Shown: one piece after another, positions 7,498 through 16,487 of the stretch
Layout: every line of letters starts with the position of its first letter
Numbering within the stretch: the first letter of the stretch is position 1
NCBI GenBank assembly: GCA_023665725.1
Contig: JAMPDH010000011.1
Coordinates: 1-43,038 of the forward strand
Direction of reading: 5' to 3'
From: Clostridium sp.
GTDB lineage: Bacteria > Bacillota_I > Bacilli_A > RF39 > UBA660
DNA: 43,038 nucleotides
Translations under genes and position numbers: made by a program
Notes under the pieces: model-generated
What the model was told of the DNA's origin: nothing
Seen by the model: only the letters and a program-made list of their open reading frames with translations
Database searches by the model: none

Positions 7498-9240
7498 TTA
7501 TCTGACTTTTATATGAACTTCTCTTAACTGATTTTCTGTAACATCACTAGGAGAGCCCATCATAACATCTTGACCAGATGCATTCATAGGGAATGCAATA
7601 ACTTCTCTTATAGAGTCTTCATCCTTTAACATCATTATCATTCTATCTATTCCAATAGCCATTCCCCCATGTGGTGGAGCTCCATATTGAAATGCAGTAT
7701 AAAGTGCTTTAAACCTTTCTTTTAATTCATTTTCAGTATATCCTGCTATTTCAAATGCTTTTTTCATAATTTCTATGTCATGGTTTCTAATTGCGCCACT
7801 TACAAGTTCTACTCCATTACAAACAAAATCAAATTGATAAGCAAGTATATCTAAAGGATTTTTATTATTTAAACTTTCTAATCCACCTTGTGGCATACTA
7901 AATGGATTATGAGTAAATATTAATTTACCTTCTTCCTCACTATACTCATACATTGGAAAATCATTAACTATGCAAAATTCATATTTATTTTTATCAAGCA
8001 AATCTAATTTTCTACCTAACTCATTTCTAATATGACCTGCTAAAGTTGCAGCGTTATATTTATCAGCTATAAAAAATAATACACTTCCCTCTTTTAATGA
8101 AGCTATATCTATTAAATTTTTTCTTTCACCATCACTTAAAAATTTATCAATTGGTCCTTTAAATGACATATCTGAATTAACTGTTATATATCCAATTCCT
8201 GGCATACCAATAGAAGATGCATAATCTGCTACCTCATTAAACCAAGAATTAGATTTATCCGCTATTCCATCTACTTTTATTCCTCTAACAATCGTATTAG
8301 AAAAGGGTTTAAAAGTAGTATTCTTAAATTCATTAGTTAAATCAATTATAACAAGTGGATTTCTTAAATCTGGTTTATCAGTTCCATACTTAAGCATTGC
8401 CTCTTTATAAGGAATTCTTACAAATGGTTTATTAGAAATTTTTTTATTACTAAAATTAGTAAAAACATCAATAAATATTTCCTCTCCAAGTTGATAAATA
8501 TCCTCTTCTGTTACAAAAGACATTTCCATATCTAATTGATAAAATTCACCATATATTCTATCCGCTCTTGCATCTTCATCTCTAAAACATGGAGCGATTT
8601 GAAAATATTTATCAAATCCACCTACCATTAATAATTGTTTAAATATTTGAGGAGCTTGTGGAAGAGCATAAAATTTACCATGAAATTTTCTAGAAGGAAC
8701 AATAAAATCCCTGGCACCTTCGGGGGATGATGCAGTTAAAATAGGCGTTTGAATTTCTGTAAATTCTAACCCTTGCATTTTATTCCTTAGATATGAAATA
8801 ACTTTTGATCTAAATATAATATTATCATGCACCTTTTTATTCCTTAAATCTAAATATCTATATTTAAGTCTAATCTCCTCATTTACATCAGTCGATGTCA
8901 TTACTTCAAATGGTAAAATATTCTTTGATTTACCAAGAACTTCTAACTTATGTACTAAAACTTCTATAGTTCCTGTTTCCAACCTATTGTTATAATCATT
9001 TTCTTCTCTTTTTCTAATGGTTCCTTCTAAACATATAACAGTCTCACGTGTAAGTCCATTAAATAATGCTTCATCATTTGTAACGGTTTGGATTACTCCT
9101 TTTTCATCTCTAACATCTACAAATATAACTCCACCATGGTCTCTTATATTTTCTATCCAACCAGATAATTTTACAGTATCACCTATATTTTCTTCTCTTA
9201 AAAGTCCACAATAATGTGTACGATACTTATTCTCTTTCAT
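7498..9240 (-). CDS. aspS: Aspartyl-tRNA synthetase
   Basis: Charges tRNA-Asp with aspartate in the cytosol. It has 580 residues, the size of bacterial-type AspRS with the GAD insertion. The N-terminal OB-fold anticodon domain includes LSGWIENIRDHGGVIFVDVRD. The class II core shows LPQAPQIFKQLLM, FRDEDARADR and the motif 3 region YGAPPHGGMAIGIDRMIMML. AAGGAGG precedes the ATG. It is the last gene of the T-box-led gatCAB-asnS-aspS operon, 13 bp after asnS. Because asnS is also present, strict Asp discrimination is expected but not provable here. Confidence 0.96.
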   Translation of the reverse strand: MKENKYRTHYCGLLREENIGDTVKLSGWIENIRDHGGVIFVDVRDEKGVIQTVTNDEALFNGLTRETVICLEGTIRKREENDYNNRLETGTIEVLVHKLEVLGKSKNILPFEVMTSTDVNEEIRLKYRYLDLRNKKVHDNIIFRSKVISYLRNKMQGLEFTEIQTPILTASSPEGARDFIVPSRKFHGKFYALPQAPQIFKQLLMVGGFDKYFQIAPCFRDEDARADRIYGEFYQLDMEMSFVTEEDIYQLGEEIFIDVFTNFSNKKISNKPFVRIPYKEAMLKYGTDKPDLRNPLVIIDLTNEFKNTTFKPFSNTIVRGIKVDGIADKSNSWFNEVADYASSIGMPGIGYITVNSDMSFKGPIDKFLSDGERKNLIDIASLKEGSVLFFIADKYNAATLAGHIRNELGRKLDLLDKNKYEFCIVNDFPMYEYSEEEGKLIFTHNPFSMPQGGLESLNNKNPLDILAYQFDFVCNGVELVSGAIRNHDIEIMKKAFEIAGYTENELKERFKALYTAFQYGAPPHGGMAIGIDRMIMMLKDEDSIREVIAFPMNASGQDVMMGSPSDVTENQLREVHIKVR

Positions 9241-9253
9241 ATTTTACCTCCTT

Positions 9254-10639
9254 TTAAAAGTCACATGAATAAGGAGTTCTAGGGAAAGGTATAACATCTC
9301 TTATATTTTCAACACCTGTTAGATATATAAGAAGTCTTTCAAAGCCCATACCAAATCCACTATGAATACACCCACCAAATTTCCTTAAATTAATATACCA
9401 ATCAAGTCCTTCAGAGGACATCCCTAACTCATTCATTCTATTTACCAATTTTTCATAATTTTCTTCTCTTTGACTACCTCCCATAAGTTCTCCACTTCCT
9501 GGTACAAGTAAATCAACAGCTGCAACAGTTTTATTATCACTATTAAGTTTCATATAGAAAGCCTTAATATCTTTAGGCCAGTTATATACAAATACTGGGG
9601 CTTTAAAATAAACTTCTGTTAAATATTTTTCATGTTCTTTAGCCAAATCTTCACCTTGAACAGGTTTATTTTCAAAATTAATACCACTATCTATTAAAAT
9701 ATTAATAGCTTCTTCATGTGTGACTTTAACAGCTTTATTATTAAGAAGAATATTTAATTTTTCTATCAAACCATTTTCAACAAATTTATCAAAAAATTCT
9801 ATTTCATTTTTAGCATGCTCAATTACATATGATACTACATATTTAAGCATATCTTCCTCTATTTCCATAAGATGATTTAAATCACAAAAAGCAATTTCGG
9901 GTTCGATCATCCAAAATTCAGCTGCATGTGTCTTAGTATTAGAATTTTCCGCTCTAAAAGTTGGCCCAAATGTATAAATTTTCTTATAAGCCATGGCATA
10001 TGCTTCACCTTCAAGTTGTCCAGTAACAGTAAGTCCTACCTTTTTACCAAAGAAATCTTTACTATAATCAATTTTTCCATCAATATTTGGTATATCATTA
10101 AGTGGAAGAGTTGTTACATGAAACATTTCTCCAGCTCCCTCTCCATCATTAGCTGTTAAAAGTGGTGTATGCACATATACATAACCATTATTTTGAAAAT
10201 AATTATGTATTGCATATGACGCTATGCTTCTTACTCTAAATACAGCTTGAAATAAATTTGTTCTTGGTCTTAAATATCCGACTTCTCTTAAAAATTCACG
10301 TGTATGTCTTTTAGGTTGTATTGGATAATCTTCTGGACAATCCCCCTCCAATTTGAGCGTTTCTACTTGAAGTTCAACTATTTGACCTTCCTTTGGTGAA
10401 GATTTTAGTTTACCACTTACTCTTATAGCACTTCCAATATGTAACTTTTGTATATCTAAAAAATTTTCTAAGTTTTCATCATAAACAAGTTGTAAATTTT
10501 TAAAATATGTTCCATCAGAAAAGTCAATAAAACCAAATTCTTTTTGTTTACGATGATTTCTAATCCAGCCTTCTATTACCACATCTTTATCTATAAAATT
10601 ATCTATATCATTATATATATCCTTTAAATCAACAAGCAC
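9254..10639 (-). CDS. asnS: Asparaginyl-tRNA synthetase
   Basis: Charges tRNA-Asn directly. Class II, about 461 residues: OB-fold domain (VVIEGWIRNHRKQKEFGFI), then the catalytic core with FRAENSNTKTHAAEFWMIEPE and the C-terminal HSGFGMGFERLLIYLTG motif 3. I place the start at GTG 10637-10639 because AGGTG lies 6 nt before it; a GTG abutting the gatB stop has no site at a proper distance. Its presence means the linked GatCAB is needed mainly for Gln-tRNA, although redundancy for Asn is possible. Fourth gene of the operon. Confidence 0.95.
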   Translation of the reverse strand: MLVDLKDIYNDIDNFIDKDVVIEGWIRNHRKQKEFGFIDFSDGTYFKNLQLVYDENLENFLDIQKLHIGSAIRVSGKLKSSPKEGQIVELQVETLKLEGDCPEDYPIQPKRHTREFLREVGYLRPRTNLFQAVFRVRSIASYAIHNYFQNNGYVYVHTPLLTANDGEGAGEMFHVTTLPLNDIPNIDGKIDYSKDFFGKKVGLTVTGQLEGEAYAMAYKKIYTFGPTFRAENSNTKTHAAEFWMIEPEIAFCDLNHLMEIEEDMLKYVVSYVIEHAKNEIEFFDKFVENGLIEKLNILLNNKAVKVTHEEAINILIDSGINFENKPVQGEDLAKEHEKYLTEVYFKAPVFVYNWPKDIKAFYMKLNSDNKTVAAVDLLVPGSGELMGGSQREENYEKLVNRMNELGMSSEGLDWYINLRKFGGCIHSGFGMGFERLLIYLTGVENIRDVIPFPRTPYSCDF

Positions 10640-10648
10640 ATTTATCAC

Positions 10649-12073
10649 CTATCTTTTACTAATTTCTTCCTTCATTAAATTAGAAGCAAGACTAGGATTA
10701 GCCTTTCCTTTAGTTTTTTTCATTACTTGACCAACTAAAAAATCTAGTATTCTATCTCGTCCGTTTTTTACATCTTCTACAGCTTTCGGTTGTTCCTCAA
10801 TTACTTCTATTACAATTTTTCTTATCTCAGCATCATCTGCTATTTGGCTAATTCCTAAACTCTCTATAATTTCTTTAGGATGTTTTTCTTCTAACAATGA
10901 TTTATATAAAACCTCTTTACCTTGTTTACTAGAAATATTACCATCACTTACCATTTTTATTAAATAAGATAACATTTCAGGTGTTACAAATATATCATTA
11001 ATACTAATTTCTAGTTTATTCAAATGACCAAGTATTATACTTGTAATCCAGTTAGATGCTAATTTTGGATCAACATTACTAGATACACACTTATCAAAAT
11101 AATCAGATATTTCTTTTTCCTTTACAAGAATAGTCGCATCATATCTTGAAAGTGAATATTTTTCCATATATAAATTTAATCTATCATATTGTAACATTGG
11201 TATTTCTTCCTTAATGGAATTAAGAAAATCATCTGTTACTTTAATTGGAGCAATATTTGGCTCAACAAAGTATTTATAATCTACAGCATCAACTTTACTT
11301 CTCATTGAATAAGTACAATCATCTTCATCACTATATCTTCTTGTCTCTTGGATTACTTTACCCCCACTTTGCAATACTTCTGTTTGTCTTTTAATTTCAT
11401 ATTCAATTGCTTTTTCAACATTATTGAATGAGTTTATATTCTTCATTTCTACTTTTGTTCCAAGTTCTGTAGCATTTTCTTCCATTAAAGAAATATTAAC
11501 ATCACATCTCATTTGACCTTTATCACTTCTTGCTTCACTTGTATTACAATATAAAAACATACTTCTTAAGGCCTCTAAGAAGGCAATTGCTTCTTTAGCG
11601 CTATTTAAACATGGTTCAGTTACTGTTTCAAGAAGTGGTATCCCAGATCTATTATAGTCTATTAAGGAATAACTTCCAAAATGATCTAAAGATGCAGTAT
11701 CTTCTTCTAAATGAGTATCATGTATTAATACCTTTTTATCTATCCCATCTACATTTATCATTACATACCCATTTATACCAACTGGTTTATTCATTTGAGT
11801 AATTTGATATCCCTTAGGTAAATCTGGATAGAAATAATTTTTTCTATCAAATATTATTTCATCGGGTGTTGTACAATTAAGCGCGATTGCCATTTTTAAA
11901 GCTTTTTTAACAGCTTCTTTATTTACAACAGGTAACACTCCTGGAAAACCTAAATCTACAGGTGCTATATTAGAATTTGGTATACTTGAATAATCATTTT
12001 TAGCACCACTAAAGTTTTTTGAATTAGTTTTAAGTTCGCAATGTACTTCTAATCCAATTACTACTTTGTACAT
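10649..12073 (-). CDS. gatB: Asp/Glu-tRNA amidotransferase subunit B
   Basis: tRNA-binding and kinase/transamidase subunit of GatCAB, which converts misacylated Glu-tRNA(Gln) (and possibly Asp-tRNA(Asn)) to the amide form. The 474-residue length is typical. The N-terminus VIGLEVHCELKTNSKNFS is a family signature, and the YDRSGIPL-type segment appears as DYNRSGIPLLE. The C-terminal YqeY-like domain ends in GKANPSLASNLMKEE. The start overlaps the gatA 3' end by 13 bp with AGGAGG before it, indicating coupling. Confidence 0.97.
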   Translation of the reverse strand: MYKVVIGLEVHCELKTNSKNFSGAKNDYSSIPNSNIAPVDLGFPGVLPVVNKEAVKKALKMAIALNCTTPDEIIFDRKNYFYPDLPKGYQITQMNKPVGINGYVMINVDGIDKKVLIHDTHLEEDTASLDHFGSYSLIDYNRSGIPLLETVTEPCLNSAKEAIAFLEALRSMFLYCNTSEARSDKGQMRCDVNISLMEENATELGTKVEMKNINSFNNVEKAIEYEIKRQTEVLQSGGKVIQETRRYSDEDDCTYSMRSKVDAVDYKYFVEPNIAPIKVTDDFLNSIKEEIPMLQYDRLNLYMEKYSLSRYDATILVKEKEISDYFDKCVSSNVDPKLASNWITSIILGHLNKLEISINDIFVTPEMLSYLIKMVSDGNISSKQGKEVLYKSLLEEKHPKEIIESLGISQIADDAEIRKIVIEVIEEQPKAVEDVKNGRDRILDFLVGQVMKKTKGKANPSLASNLMKEEISKR

Positions 12074-13509
12074 TTAAATTCCTCCTTTAATAGACCTTTT
12101 AATCCTAGTTTTTCTTCTATTTTATACGCCATATTTAATACTAAATCATCTTCTTCTATTCTTCCTGTCAAATTAATGCTTATTGGCATATTATTTATAA
12201 ATCCGCTTGGAAGTGATATACTTGGAAATCCACCAAAATTACCTATTACTAAGTGATTTTCCAATATTAAGTATCTATCTGATAATTGATCTGTTTTCTC
12301 TCCAAATTTAGGTGCAATCCCACCACTAGTAGGCATAATTAAACCATCATATTCCTTAAATAACTCGTTCATTCTATCTACCACTAATCTTCTTACTCTA
12401 CAAGCATTCAAAAATAATTTTTCTTGATTTTCTTTTTGTAATATATAACTTCCTAGTATAAATCTTCTTTTAATAAGTTCAGAAAAACCTTTAGTACGGG
12501 AATCAAACATGATTTCTTCAATACTATTTCCATCTCCTCTTGGTCCAAATTGAATTCCTGTTAAATTTGCATTATTACTTGTTGCTTCTGCACAGGAAAT
12601 ACTCATGTATGTAGGATATAGTGCATCTAATAGTTGTTTCCCAAACTCTACTTCTTCTATAATAAATCCGATTTCCTTTAATTTTTCTAACGTTTCGTAG
12701 AAATTATTCAAAGTCTGTATCAATTCTTGATCATTAGAATTTTTATATAAATCCATATTACATGCTTCTTTTATATAGAAAAGTTTTTTACCTTTTATAT
12801 CATTATCTAATGTTTCTACATATTTTTTATTATCATCTTCTAGTGTTGTCATATCAAACTCATCATGACCTTTAATTACATCTGTTACATAAGCAATATC
12901 CTTAACACTACGGGATAAGCAACCTACATGATCAAGTGAAGATGCAAATGCAAATAAACCATATCTACTTACCCTTCCATAGGTTGGTTTAAACCCTACA
13001 ACTCCACCAAAGGCGGCTGGTTTTCTAATAGAATCACCCGTATCAGAGCCAATTGAAAAAGGTACAATATTAAGTGCTACACTAGAGGCACTTCCAGCAC
13101 TAGAACCTCCTATCATACGTGTTTTATCCCATGGATTTCTTACAATACCGGTATGCCCGGTTGTTCCAGTTCCGCCCATGGCAAGCTCATCTAAAACGGT
13201 TTTCCCAACCATAACCGCACCACTTTGTTTTAATTTTTTATAAACGGTTGCATCATAAACTGGTACATAATCTTTTAATATATTGGAAGACCCTGTAGTT
13301 AAAATTCCCTTTGTTGATATATTATCTTTTAAAGCGTATGGAATTCCATCAAGTGGAGAAGAACTATTTTCATGATAATATTCTTCCATTATAGTTACAA
13401 ATGAATTATAATCATTTTGATATTTATAAGCTTTTGAAACAGCTTCTTTAAATAAATCTTCACTTGTAATTTCTTTATTATCTAATTTTTTTCTTAATTC
13501 ATCTATCAT
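12061..13509 (-). CDS. gatA: Asp/Glu-tRNA amidotransferase subunit A
   Basis: Glutaminase subunit of GatCAB, amidase-signature family, 482 residues. The Ser-cisSer-Lys triad is visible: Lys61 in YALKDNIS, the GGSSAGSASS segment near residue 134 and GSDTGDSIRKPA near 155. Ammonia from glutamine is passed to GatB. The start ATG overlaps the gatC stop by one base (TAATG) with AAAGGTGGTGG upstream, a tight translational coupling. Second gene of the operon. Confidence 0.97.
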   Translation of the reverse strand: MIDELRKKLDNKEITSEDLFKEAVSKAYKYQNDYNSFVTIMEEYYHENSSSPLDGIPYALKDNISTKGILTTGSSNILKDYVPVYDATVYKKLKQSGAVMVGKTVLDELAMGGTGTTGHTGIVRNPWDKTRMIGGSSAGSASSVALNIVPFSIGSDTGDSIRKPAAFGGVVGFKPTYGRVSRYGLFAFASSLDHVGCLSRSVKDIAYVTDVIKGHDEFDMTTLEDDNKKYVETLDNDIKGKKLFYIKEACNMDLYKNSNDQELIQTLNNFYETLEKLKEIGFIIEEVEFGKQLLDALYPTYMSISCAEATSNNANLTGIQFGPRGDGNSIEEIMFDSRTKGFSELIKRRFILGSYILQKENQEKLFLNACRVRRLVVDRMNELFKEYDGLIMPTSGGIAPKFGEKTDQLSDRYLILENHLVIGNFGGFPSISLPSGFINNMPISINLTGRIEEDDLVLNMAYKIEEKLGLKGLLKEEFKCTK

Positions 13510-13799
13510 TATTCCACCACCTTTGGTACTCTTATTTGACTTCTATCATGCATTTTTGCATTTACAAGTAAATCTTCTGTTTCTAAGGTATCTTTAACTT
13601 CATCTTCTCTAAATTTTGCTTTATAGTTTACAAATGGAAAAGTCATGGGTTTAACATCTTTTATTCCATCTATTTTACCAATTAAATCCATTTGTTTTAA
13701 TATAACATCAAACTCTTTTTGTAATGTTTCATATTCATCATCGTTCATTTTAAATAATAATTTTTCTGCGTAAAGCTCTAATTTTTCTTTTTCTATCAT
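13509..13799 (-). CDS. gatC: Asp/Glu-tRNA amidotransferase subunit C
   Basis: Small scaffold subunit that wraps around GatA and GatB. It has 96 residues, typical of GatC; the helical N-terminus (LELYAEKLLFKMNDDEYETL) and the DVKPMTFPF linker with a lone C-terminal peptide ending RVPKVVE are characteristic. GGAAAG precedes the ATG. It is the first gene of the operon, directly downstream of a T-box leader, so the whole operon should respond to a tRNA charging level. Confidence 0.95.
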   Translation of the reverse strand: MIEKEKLELYAEKLLFKMNDDEYETLQKEFDVILKQMDLIGKIDGIKDVKPMTFPFVNYKAKFREDEVKDTLETEDLLVNAKMHDRSQIRVPKVVE

Positions 13800-13819
13800 A
13801 TTAACTTTCCTTTCTAACT

Positions 13820-14052
13820 AAAAAAGCACAATTATTATTCCTAAAAATATCAGGACGAATAATTGTGTATCCGCGGTACCACCCGTATTACCATAAAAGG
13901 TCTCTTTTGTACATGGTAACGGGTACTATTCCGGCTTATCCTACTATTATTTCAAATAAGCTACTCTATGGTGTTATTCACAATTATATTACTATTAGTT
14001 TGCACCAACCACTAACTCTCTTTAAGTAATTAATAATGTTACTTCTCCATTT
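13820..14052 (-). promoter_or_regulatory. T-box riboswitch, probable Asn specifier
   Basis: On the minus strand the T-box GGGTGGTACCGCGG is intact (complement of 13871-13884). It is followed by a terminator with stem CACAATTATT/AATAATTGTG (13827-13836 with 13858-13867) and a T5 run (13821-13825). Stem I contains AGAGAG, a GGTTGGTGC-type distal loop and an AGTA/GAA specifier bulge. The specifier reads AAC (complement of 13973-13975) followed by A, indicating tRNA-Asn. Uncharged tRNA-Asn would allow read-through into gatCAB-asnS-aspS. The T-box call is firm; the codon is a manual fold. Confidence 0.93.
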
Positions 14053-14070
14053 CAAAGTAGTTATGAGATG

Positions 14071-14076
14071 ATTATA
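14071..14076 (-). promoter_or_regulatory. Probable -10 box for the T-box operon
   Basis: TATAAT on the minus strand, about 20 bp upstream of stem I. No good -35 is visible in the very AT-rich upstream DNA, which is also the 3' end of the neighbouring gene. Confidence 0.45.
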
Positions 14077-14084
14077 TCATATTT

Positions 14085-14741
14085 TTATATATTTTTATAT
14101 ATTTTTTTATATTTTTTTTGATTTAAATTATTATAAGTATCTTCATCTATTTGGTTAAAACACATGTAACTTTCTTCTGATTTTATATTGTGTGAAGCAA
14201 ATATTCCATCTTTAAAATTATCAGTATACATATATTGTAAACAATTTTTTGTAGGATTAAAACTAGATAGAATTTCATGCTTTCTTAATATCATATTTTC
14301 ATCTATCCTTATATATGAATCTTTTTCAATATCAAATTTTATTGGCATATTAGTTACTCTAGCTATAAAGATTTCAGTTTCCATACCGCTTGTGAAATCC
14401 TTTTCAATGTTATAACACATTTTTTTAATAACTTCCTTTTCGGAATAAATATTTTTCTCATTTTGTACTACAATGGTCTTTGTAAATTCAATCATATATC
14501 CATCACCTGATTTACACGAGCAGGCTCGTTCATCCATATTATCATAATATATATGACATTTCATAATATCATTAGAAACACTTAATTCCAGATTTCTAGC
14601 ATTATCATTTATAAAATATTTGCCAAAAAAAACATTATTATTTTCTTCAAACTTTCCACTACTTTTACAAATATTAATTATATTATCCAAGTCGATAAAT
14701 TGATTTATTAATAGGTATAAGAACGAATTATCTATATTCAT
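14085..14741 (-). CDS. Unknown cytosolic protein
   Basis: A 218-residue protein I do not recognise. AGGTGGTG precedes the ATG. There is no signal peptide or membrane segment. A CSCKSGDGYMIEF stretch near residue 74 with a preceding Cys, and alternating polar/hydrophobic strands, suggest a beta-rich fold. It ends in a Lys/Tyr-rich tail. It lies just upstream of the T-box promoter and is divergent from sigK, so it may share the intergenic control region with sigK. No terminator is evident before the -10 of the next operon. Confidence 0.65.
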   Translation of the reverse strand: MNIDNSFLYLLINQFIDLDNIINICKSSGKFEENNNVFFGKYFINDNARNLELSVSNDIMKCHIYYDNMDERACSCKSGDGYMIEFTKTIVVQNEKNIYSEKEVIKKMCYNIEKDFTSGMETEIFIARVTNMPIKFDIEKDSYIRIDENMILRKHEILSSFNPTKNCLQYMYTDNFKDGIFASHNIKSEESYMCFNQIDEDTYNNLNQKKYKKIYKNI

Positions 14742-14766
14742 AAAAACACCACCTATTTTATTTAAT

Positions 14767-14795
14767 GAATCTAAACATTTTTATTTACATATAAT
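14767..14795 (+). promoter_or_regulatory. Possible sigma-E-type promoter for sigK
   Basis: CATATAAT (14788-14795) is one base from the sigma-E -10 consensus, with GAATCT (14767-14772) 15 bp upstream as a partial -35. In Bacillus, sigK is transcribed by sigma-E with SpoIIID. This is a motif match only. Confidence 0.4.
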
Positions 14796-14814
14796 TATTA
14801 AAATATTCCAACAT

Positions 14815-14846
14815 GTGATAATTGCTAAAGCAATGCTTATTATCAC
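14815..14846 (+). repeat. Palindrome in the sigK leader
   Basis: Outer arms GTGATAAT (14815-14822) and ATTATCAC (14839-14846) are perfect complements; inner ATTGC/GCAAT (14821-14825 with 14830-14834). It lies 35 bp before the sigK GTG, downstream of the putative promoter, so it could be a 5'-UTR hairpin or an operator. No U-run follows. Confidence 0.45.
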
Positions 14847-14880
14847 AAACTTTGAATATAATTATTTAGAGGTGTGTTTT

Positions 14881-15594
14881 GTGTTAAAAAAATTATTAAA
14901 CTTTTTATTTAAAGATTTTTATATTTTTACGGCAGCATATTCAAACAATGTATTCCCAGATCCACTATCTAAAGAGGAAGAAGAAGAGTATATAAAGAAA
15001 GCTAAACTTGGCGATAAAGATGCTAGGGATAAATTAATAGAACATAATCTTAGATTGGTTGCGCACATAGTAAAAAAATACGAACATAATAAAGAAGATT
15101 CCGATGACTTAATAAGTATAGGCACTATTGGTTTAATTAAGGGTGTTGATTCCTACTCATATAAACATGGTACAAGAATAACTACTTATTGTGCCAGGTG
15201 TATTGAAAATGAAATACTAATGTATTATAGAAGCAATAAAAAAAATAGTAAAAACATAAGTATAAATGAATCAATTGGATTTGATAAAGAAGGAAATGAA
15301 ATAAGTATATTAGATATTCTTAAAACGCCAACGCCTGATTTTGCTATGGATGTACAGTTAAAGGATAATATTAAGTCATTAAAAAAATACTTTAATGTTT
15401 TAACACCAAGAGAAAAAGAAATAATTATTAAAAGATATGGTTTAAATAATGAGGACGAAGTAACTCAAAAGGAGATTGCAAAAGTTATGGGTATTTCCAG
15501 AAGCTATGTTTCACGTATCGAAAAAAGAGCCTTAACTAAAATACTTAGAGAATTTATCAAAAATGAAAATAATAAAAATACAAAGAAAAATTAA
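14881..15594 (+). CDS. sigK: Sporulation sigma factor, pro-sigma-K
   Basis: Late mother-cell sigma factor. The start is GTG (14881) because GAGGTG lies 6 nt before it; this gives 237 residues. Residues 1-19 are the hydrophobic pro-sequence (LLNFLFKDFYIFTAA), with the mature form expected to begin near Tyr20 in YSNNVFP, matching the SpoIVFB cleavage region of known pro-sigma-K. Region 2 shows NLRLVAHIVKKYE, DLISIGTIGLIKGVDSY and ARCIENEILMYYRS; region 4 has ISRSYVSRIEKRAL. The gene is intact, with no skin element. It ends at a bidirectional terminator shared with the convergent unknown gene. Confidence 0.95.
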   Translation: MLKKLLNFLFKDFYIFTAAYSNNVFPDPLSKEEEEEYIKKAKLGDKDARDKLIEHNLRLVAHIVKKYEHNKEDSDDLISIGTIGLIKGVDSYSYKHGTRITTYCARCIENEILMYYRSNKKNSKNISINESIGFDKEGNEISILDILKTPTPDFAMDVQLKDNIKSLKKYFNVLTPREKEIIIKRYGLNNEDEVTQKEIAKVMGISRSYVSRIEKRALTKILREFIKNENNKNTKKN

Positions 15595-15616
15595 TTATAA
15601 AACTATTTTTTAAAAG

Positions 15617-15642
15617 AAAAAAGCACTCAATGTGCTTTTTTT
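15617..15642. terminator. Bidirectional terminator between sigK and the convergent gene
   Basis: Stem AAAAAAGCAC/GTGCTTTTTT (15617-15626 with 15632-15641) around a TCAAT loop. The stop codon of the minus-strand gene lies in the loop. Confidence 0.85.
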
Positions 15643-16433
15643 GAACTTAAATCAAATGTTTTATATTCTTCCTTATATGTATGTTTTTTATCATTTCTAA
15701 TTTCATTCAATAAATAAATTACTAAATTGTTTTTACTATTTAATTCTTTAACTATGGATAAATATTTATCCCCCTTATAATAGTTTTTTCGACAATAATA
15801 TTCCTTAGCAAGCATTATATAAAATATACATTTTTCTGACTTAGTAAACTTTAAAGAATCTAAAATACTTAATATATTAGAATTATAACCTAGTAAATAT
15901 GAAATATCTTCTATAAAAACACCTTCATAATTATATAACATATAATCTATATCTTTATAACTTTTTTGCTTATCAAAGGATATATCATCTTCATTATCAA
16001 TACATGCAAGGCTTTCAATACCATCAAATAAAAATGAAGTGCCAAATAAATTTAATTTGGCTATGATATCTAAATATACTTTTGCTTTTTTTGATTGTTT
16101 ATTTTGAATAGCCTTATTGAATCCTACAATATATCTTTTAGTATTAACATCTAAATATGTTATACCTGGTATACTTATGAACTTTAAAAATTGTATTGGT
16201 TTAATAAACTTTTGATCATTTTCTAATAAACTTATTTTTATTAAATCAACCACTAAAAATTCTAGATTTTTATTTCCAATATCTTCAAGATAGCTATCAA
16301 GAGCAGTTAAAAAATCACTTATATTTTCATTTAATAATAAACTTATAATATCCTCTAAACTATATTTGGATGTTAACTTTTTATTATTATATATATCACT
16401 TTTATAATTATCTAAAATTTTTGTTTTTATCAT
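15627..16433 (-). CDS. Unknown helical protein
   Basis: A 268-residue protein of no recognised family. CAGGTGGTG precedes the ATG by 6 nt. It is predicted almost entirely helical, with no signal peptide or membrane segment; the C-terminal third (IFYIMLAKEYYCRKNYYKGDKYL region) looks TPR-like. It follows ileS by 54 bp with no clear terminator between, so it may be read with ileS, and it converges on sigK through a shared terminator. Confidence 0.65.
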   Translation of the reverse strand: MIKTKILDNYKSDIYNNKKLTSKYSLEDIISLLLNENISDFLTALDSYLEDIGNKNLEFLVVDLIKISLLENDQKFIKPIQFLKFISIPGITYLDVNTKRYIVGFNKAIQNKQSKKAKVYLDIIAKLNLFGTSFLFDGIESLACIDNEDDISFDKQKSYKDIDYMLYNYEGVFIEDISYLLGYNSNILSILDSLKFTKSEKCIFYIMLAKEYYCRKNYYKGDKYLSIVKELNSKNNLVIYLLNEIRNDKKHTYKEEYKTFDLSSKKAH

Positions 16434-16487
16434 TTAATCACCACCTGAATTTATTTATAATAACACCTTTTATCATGTTTTAAGAAC

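Noticed and set aside
14881-15594. Interrupted sigK (skin-type element)
   Set aside because: The frame is continuous from pro-sequence to region 4.
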